DNA from: Serripes groenlandicus
Lineage: Eukaryota; Mollusca; Bivalvia; Cardiida; Cardiidae
Length of the DNA: 64,000 bases
Assembly (NCBI GenBank): GCA_031761405.1
Contig: JASEVX010000010.1
Coordinates: 10,528,741 to 10,592,740, forward strand
Direction: 5' to 3'
Made by a program: the position numbers and the translations under genes. Positions 1 to 64,000 of this stretch are shown here, in pieces. The notes beneath the pieces were generated by a model. That model made no database searches. It was not told the DNA's origin and was given only the letters and a program-made list of their open reading frames with translations. Within the stretch, counting starts at the first letter, position 1; the number at the start of each line of letters is the position of its first letter.

Positions 1-206
1 TGTGCAAGATGTCAAGGGAACCTGTGTTCTATGAATTAAATTTCATCACATACCGCAGATTAGAAACGTGTTTTGAACAGTCAAAGATAGAATTAAAAAG
101 AATTCAGAAAATGGACATCCAGTAAATTCACGCTGTAAAATGAATGTTATGATATATTAAAATAAAACAGACAAGATAAGTGGATAAAAAGAAGAAGGGC
201 TCGACA

Positions 207-2225
207 ATGGCGGAACGAGTGATCCGTAACGTGGAAAACGATTATTTAATGTGTGCGATATGTCTCGGTCGATACACTGACCCGAGACTCCTGCCTTGTG
301 GCCACACGTTCTGTAAACAGTGTTTGGAGGATCATATCAAACAGACGGTCACAGACAGGGCATCAAGCTACTTTAAATGTCCAAACGACAGAACTCAAAT
401 ACAGCGACCCTCGGTATCACTTCCGCCCAAAGACTGGGCGAACGTATTTCCGGTAGACACCTTCCTAGCCAGCTTGTTGAATGCCGTCATGACACATGGG
501 TCACTGAATGCAGAAGATACGCAATTAAAATGTGAGATTCATAAGGGCAGGACAAAAGAATTCTACTGCTTGAGATGTTCTAAAGCAGTGTGTGCATATT
601 GTGTCGTGAAGCAACACAAGGGAAATAACTGTGAGTGCATCAGCATCGAAGAAGCGGTGGATAAATTTAAACCAAAGCTAGACTTGCTGAGAAACAGACT
701 CAGAAACCAAGTCCTTACAACGAAGAAGATCATCAACGGTGACTCTCACCAAAACAATAGTCTTAAAGATAGTAAAGACAAAGCTATGACAGAACTGACC
801 GATTTGGAAACAAAAATTACATTTTTCTACCAAACAGCGTTGAGACAAGTGGTCGAAATGAAGACCACGATCAGAGACACGGGGACTAGACAGCTTACTG
901 AAAACCAACAAGCGTCTGTTATACTTGGAAAGATCAACGACTCAGCTGAGAAATTGGAAGAAATATGTAGTCACGGTAACGGTTTTGAAATTTTAAACAC
1001 AATTGCACAGATTGAAGGACAGGTTCGTGATTTCGATGGCGCCCTAAAGTCACTTGGCAACCAACCATCCAGTATGGAAGTTCATTTCGCTGTTAACCGC
1101 GAATTAGAACGAGTGTTTGAAAATATGCCCGCACTTGGATCTGTGATTTTGCAAGGCCGATCGGGTGTCAACAGGTCGAGAACAAGACCTTTTCTAAGCC
1201 ATCCAGTGAACAATATGCAAAATCTGCCGACTCCGCGAAATCCACTTATCTCACCGCGAAATCCTCCAACATCAGCGAGAACCACAGGAGACATAACACC
1301 GCGTGAGTCTATGGCATCAAGTTTGAACTGGTCCCATGACTTTACAACTCCAGACGTTACTCCACGAAGTGTTGGTGGAACCAGCTCCCGCACTGACAGA
1401 CGGAGATCCATTCCAACACGTGCTAAAGTTACTTTCAGCGTACAAACCCCCGAAATACTAACGGCATGTTGGCAATTAACAGGCATCACGATGATTGAGA
1501 ACCATATGATAATAACCGATGCTCATAATGGACTGGTTCTTAAATGTGAATTCTTGTCAGCAACGCCAGTCTATGACGTGCTTACTTTAGAATGTCCGGT
1601 GTGCGTTGCTAGTATACCGGACTCCTTAATAGCAGTCGTCACTTTGCCAGAAAAATCAGAACTAGCATTTGTAGATACGGAATCGGCTTTGACCCTAAAA
1701 GAAACCATCATAACATCGAAACCATACGAAGGTATTGCGTGTCTTCCTGATGAGAAATGTGTAGTCTCTTGTTGTGTCGTTGGTAAACAATGTGTTGACG
1801 TCATCAATATGGGTGGAGAAATCTTGAAGACTATAGTAAATGACGCCTCTGGTCAACCTTTGTTTAGTTGGCCAAGATTTATCGCGACCACGCCTAGCAG
1901 TAACATTCTTGTATCAGATAGGGACAACAGAACGTTATTGTGTGTAGATCTACTGGGGGCTGTCAAATGGACGCATTCTTCACCAGCCTCTCCATGGGGC
2001 GTGTCAGTACACGAGAATGGGTCAATCTTTTTGTGTCTGGATAACATCGCTATACAGGTGTTGTCAGAGAGTGGTAGAGTATTACAGAACAAATTCATCA
2101 CGTCTAGGGACGGGGTTCGAATCCCGTATGCTACATGTGCACGTGGTGACCGTGTTGCAGTTACAGAATGGGGACCAAGTTTGTTTTCACCCAACAGTCC
2201 TTTAGTTAACGTATTCTCGATTTAG
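207..2225 (+). CDS. TRIM-like RING/B-box protein, intronless CDS, 672 aa
   Basis: Probable RING-type E3 ubiquitin ligase of the TRIM family. From Met1 (ATG at 207; an in-frame TAA at 177-179 precedes it) the order is: RING at about 16-61 with CAIC, CGHTFCKQC and a final CPND; B-box zinc finger at about 109-145 starting CEIH and containing CLRC and CAYC; helical, Lys/Glu-rich coiled coil at about 150-290; Ser/Thr/Pro-rich linker at about 320-410 with repeated PRNP motifs; and a C-terminal region of about 250 residues whose spacing resembles an NHL or WD-like propeller. The last RING ligand is Asp (C3HC3D), as in TRAF-type RINGs. The whole CDS lies in one exon, as in many expanded bivalve TRIM genes. 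Substrate and pathway cannot be read from the sequence. A non-coding 5' exon upstream is possible. Confidence 0.9.
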   Translation: MAERVIRNVENDYLMCAICLGRYTDPRLLPCGHTFCKQCLEDHIKQTVTDRASSYFKCPNDRTQIQRPSVSLPPKDWANVFPVDTFLASLLNAVMTHGSLNAEDTQLKCEIHKGRTKEFYCLRCSKAVCAYCVVKQHKGNNCECISIEEAVDKFKPKLDLLRNRLRNQVLTTKKIINGDSHQNNSLKDSKDKAMTELTDLETKITFFYQTALRQVVEMKTTIRDTGTRQLTENQQASVILGKINDSAEKLEEICSHGNGFEILNTIAQIEGQVRDFDGALKSLGNQPSSMEVHFAVNRELERVFENMPALGSVILQGRSGVNRSRTRPFLSHPVNNMQNLPTPRNPLISPRNPPTSARTTGDITPRESMASSLNWSHDFTTPDVTPRSVGGTSSRTDRRRSIPTRAKVTFSVQTPEILTACWQLTGITMIENHMIITDAHNGLVLKCEFLSATPVYDVLTLECPVCVASIPDSLIAVVTLPEKSELAFVDTESALTLKETIITSKPYEGIACLPDEKCVVSCCVVGKQCVDVINMGGEILKTIVNDASGQPLFSWPRFIATTPSSNILVSDRDNRTLLCVDLLGAVKWTHSSPASPWGVSVHENGSIFLCLDNIAIQVLSESGRVLQNKFITSRDGVRIPYATCARGDRVAVTEWGPSLFSPNSPLVNVFSI

Positions 2226-2310
2226 AACTTGCAAGTAAAGGGTATTAAGTTCATTACGTTCCTTGTGAGGGAATTAAATGGTACAGGTCAATTTGGATAG
2301 CGAATATGTT

Positions 2311-2540
2311 TTACCCTTTCCCTCATACGACAATTCTGCAGCAGACGACTTTGAACATAATTTTGTCAAAAAATAGAAAATCTCTATAATTGAATGGATA
2401 ACTTACCACTAAAAGTGGAAAACATTGTGGCAAAAGGAGAAATTGCTCGTTTTGAGTAATTCCTTCTTTTGTCACAATGTTTTCAAAACGCCGTCTGCTG
2501 CAGAGACGTCAGAAAGAGTCTATATGAGGGAAAGGGTTAA
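2311..2540 (+). mobile_element. TTAA-flanked palindromic MITE, family A (reference description)
   Basis: The commonest repeat of the window. A typical copy is about 230 bp and runs TTAA, CCCTTTCCCTCATA, a CTGCAGCAGACGACTTTGAA block, TTGAATGGATAACCTATGAC, GTGGAAAACATTGTGGCAAA, a small hairpin GAAATTGCTCG...GAGCAATTTC, GTCACTATGTTTTCAAAA, CCGTCTGCTGCAGAGGCG, GTCTATATGAGGGAAAGGG, TTAA. The two halves are imperfect inverted copies. A TTAA target with CCC/GGG ends is the hallmark of piggyBac-type elements, so I infer a non-autonomous piggyBac-like MITE; no transposase is encoded. Plus orientation is defined as CATACGACAATTC first. In this copy the left TTAA is TTAC. Confidence 0.88.
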
Positions 2541-2704
2541 AATAGCTGTATTATAAATGTATGGGAAGATACCGGCCGTGAAAGAGACATTTACCCTTCT
2601 CTCCTAATGTTTAACATTTTGTATCCATATCATCATTTTGTTTGTGTACATATTTGATACTCGTCATTGTATCTAATTTGGATCTAGAGCATTAAATGAA
2701 ACAC

Positions 2705-2790
2705 ATATCGATGTTTTCATGCAAAACGGTTGTAACTACATCTTAAACAAGATGTAGTTACAACCGTTTTGCATGAAGCCCTCGATATAT
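2705..2790. repeat. Near-perfect 86-bp palindrome
   Basis: Arms ATGCAAAACGGTTGTAACTA and its inverse around TCTTAAACAAGA, with ATATCGA-type outer ends. The arm sequence matches the ends of the TATCGAGGGCTTGG MITEs and the 54.8/55.4 kb repeats. Confidence 0.85.
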
Positions 2791-3608
2791 GGCCTTCGAA
2801 AGTTGGATAATAAGTAAAAACATGGACGGACAAAACAAAATTTAAAAAGGGAGATAATTTATAAAATAAGCATATTAGAGTTGTATCCCTTGTATTATTC
2901 CATTCTCTAATCACAAGAGTTGCAATTTTATAAAGAATCTGTTACACATAAACAAAGTAATGACCGATTAATGCAAAAGGGTGACAGACAGACAGATGGA
3001 CAGAACAGACAGGCAACCCAACTATAATTATATCGGTATCAAAAGGCCTATGGTAAGTGGTTGCAGGGAAGCAAAGAAATAATATACTTTGTCATTTCAA
3101 TTTTAATAGTTTTAATTTAACAATGTTTTATCCATCTATTTATTATTTCAATGTAATGAATGGATTTCTTCATACAAACATGAACTAAATATGTACACTG
3201 GCTTACAACTGAATATTCACATTTTATATGAAGCCTACCCATGCAAAAAGGTACAAGTTTGCGTTGGTAAACAGTATAGATCCAGTCTGTGCATCTGCAG
3301 GAAAGGGTTAAAAAGAGCACAGAATATTTGTTGAGAGACAAAAACTCTAGGCCCTCTTTACAATATGCAAATATTGGTTTACAATTAAATTGGGCTCTAC
3401 GAAAACCAGCCTTTGGTTGTTTGTTTTGACCCCTTCCCACAAACAGACACATTCTAACACCCCTGCAACAGACAACTTTTGTAATCAATGTTGCAATAAT
3501 GTTTTCAACTCTATTTAATAATAATACCTCAATTTATGGAGATTTTCAATATTTTTGCCTTGATGTCTGCAAAGTTTTCTGTAACATATTTGTTGTTTAA
3601 AGGAAGGG

Positions 3609-3839
3609 TTAATCCTTTCCCTCATATAGACGCTTTCTGACGCCTCTGCAGCAGACAGCTTTTTCGAAACATAGTGACAAAAGAAGAAATTGCCCAAAAC
3701 GAGCAATTTATCCTTTTGCCACAATGTTTTCCACTTTAAGTCATAGGTTATCCATTCAATTATAGAGATTTTCTATTTTTTGACAAAATTATGTTCAAAG
3801 TCGTCTGTAACATATTTGTTGTTTAAAGGAAAGGGTTAA
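3609..3839 (-). mobile_element. TTAA MITE, family A
   Basis: Full-length inverted copy with TTAA on both sides. The apical stem is GCTC/GAGC, and the inner right half is slightly decayed. Confidence 0.85.
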
Positions 3840-4069
3840 GTGTTGATCAAGATCTGACCATGCAATCACATAAATCAATCTAAGTTTACTATGATTGTGT
3901 CAAGGTTTTTTGAAACTTTTTGAGATTAATTGGCGAACTTTGCAGATTTGGATTAGACTGCAGGATGATCTGAATCTACACCTGTCAGAAGGCCATCAGA
4001 TTGGTTTTCTTTGAGCATAGCTATGTTGAATTTTAGTTTTCCTGCATAAAGACTAAAATCCTCTTTTCA

Positions 4070-63513
<59,444 letters not shown>

Positions 63514-63800
63514 GTATTATAACATTCTTCTTTTTCTGTCTGTTCATATCAGGCCATTTCTAAGTCAAAGTATAACCTCTAAAACTGAAAGTGTTATAGT
63601 ACTGAAAATAAGTGAAAACACTGTGGCAATAGGAGATATGGTTTATTATGAGCAATTTCTTCTTTTGCCACACTGTTTACAACATTTATCAGCTGCAGAG
63701 GCATCAGAAAGCACCTGTATGTGAGAAAAGGTTTATGTTAATTATCTTCCCCGGCATTGTCAGTCCGGCTATTTATTTTTCTGTCTGTCTGAAGCCATAT

Positions 63801-64000
63801 TTAACCCTTTCCCACCTAGACGCTAGACGCTTTCTGATGCCTCTGCAGCAGATGACTTTTGAAAACACTGTGACAAAAGAAAAAATTGCTCAAAATGAGC
63901 AATTTCTCCTTTTGACACAATGTTTTCAACTCTATTCAATAGGTACAAATGTATGTCTTCATTTATGGAGATTTTTCATTTTATTGTTGAGATGTTTTCA
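63801..64000. mobile_element. TTAA MITE, family B, cut by the window edge
   Basis: TTAACCCTTTCCCACCTAGA start and GCTCAAAATGAGC apex. It continues past 64000. Confidence 0.78.

Larger units (their letters stand above)
2226..4069. other. Intergenic region between the TRIM-like gene and the 3' end of DPM1
   Basis: The two genes converge here. The stretch holds two TTAA-flanked MITE copies (2311-2540 and 3609-3839), a compact palindrome at 2705-2790 and AT-rich sequence. I see no further coding exon. Both 3' UTRs should lie here, but I could not fix either polyadenylation site. Confidence 0.6.

Noticed and set aside
2060..2140. tRNA-like segment (GAGTGGTAGAG and GGGTTCGAATCCCG) inside the TRIM-like CDS
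   Set aside because: The acceptor arms do not pair, the T-loop would be eight bases, and the codons read through smoothly; treated as chance in coding sequence.

Overview
This is a stretch of a mollusc-type eukaryotic genome, most likely a heterodont bivalve. That assignment is an inference from the intron-rich animal genes and the bivalve-style short repeats; I cannot name the species. Coding sequence is only about 7 percent of the window. The rest is AT-rich intron and intergenic DNA packed with short transposable elements.

Layout. (1) 207-2225, plus strand: an intronless TRIM-like protein with a RING (last zinc ligand Asp), B-box, coiled coil, Ser/Thr/Pro-rich linker and a C-terminal propeller-like region. 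(2) 4070-21005, minus strand: a complete DPM1 gene (catalytic subunit of dolichol-phosphate mannose synthase). I rebuilt it as nine coding exons, 720 bp, 239 residues, with every junction in phase, including a 26-bp microexon. (3) 21290 to beyond the right edge, plus strand: NSMAF/FAN (GRAM or PH-like, BEACH, WD40). I rebuilt 21 coding exons (1,939 bp, about 646 residues), ending inside the first WD40 repeat; the rest of the propeller lies outside the window. DPM1 and NSMAF are head to head, with 284 bp between their start codons, so they probably share a bidirectional promoter. The two products do not belong to one known pathway: DPM1 makes dolichol-phosphate mannose at the ER, and FAN couples TNF-receptor signalling to neutral sphingomyelinase.

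The dominant non-coding signal is one family of about 230-bp palindromic MITEs. Their termini are TTAA-CCCTTTCCC...GGGAAAGGG-TTAA, which fits non-autonomous piggyBac-type elements. There are roughly 60 intact or broken copies. Several form chains that share a single TTAA, many end within 10-60 bp of NSMAF splice sites, and several have been invaded by other elements. Other repeats are tRNA-headed SINEs, pearl-like elements with 130-170 bp internal tandem monomers, a MITE with GAGCCGTCCC ends, a pogo-like TIR element, a 5'-truncated LINE tail and a family of long hairpins.

Most unusual observations: an eight-unit 35-bp array that repeats the NSMAF exon 6 splice acceptor; a 40-bp minisatellite, apparently grown from a MITE terminus, next to the acceptor of the DPM1 microexon; five long hairpins with a common CTCG-type apex but unrelated stems; and paired stem changes in the MITE apical hairpin.
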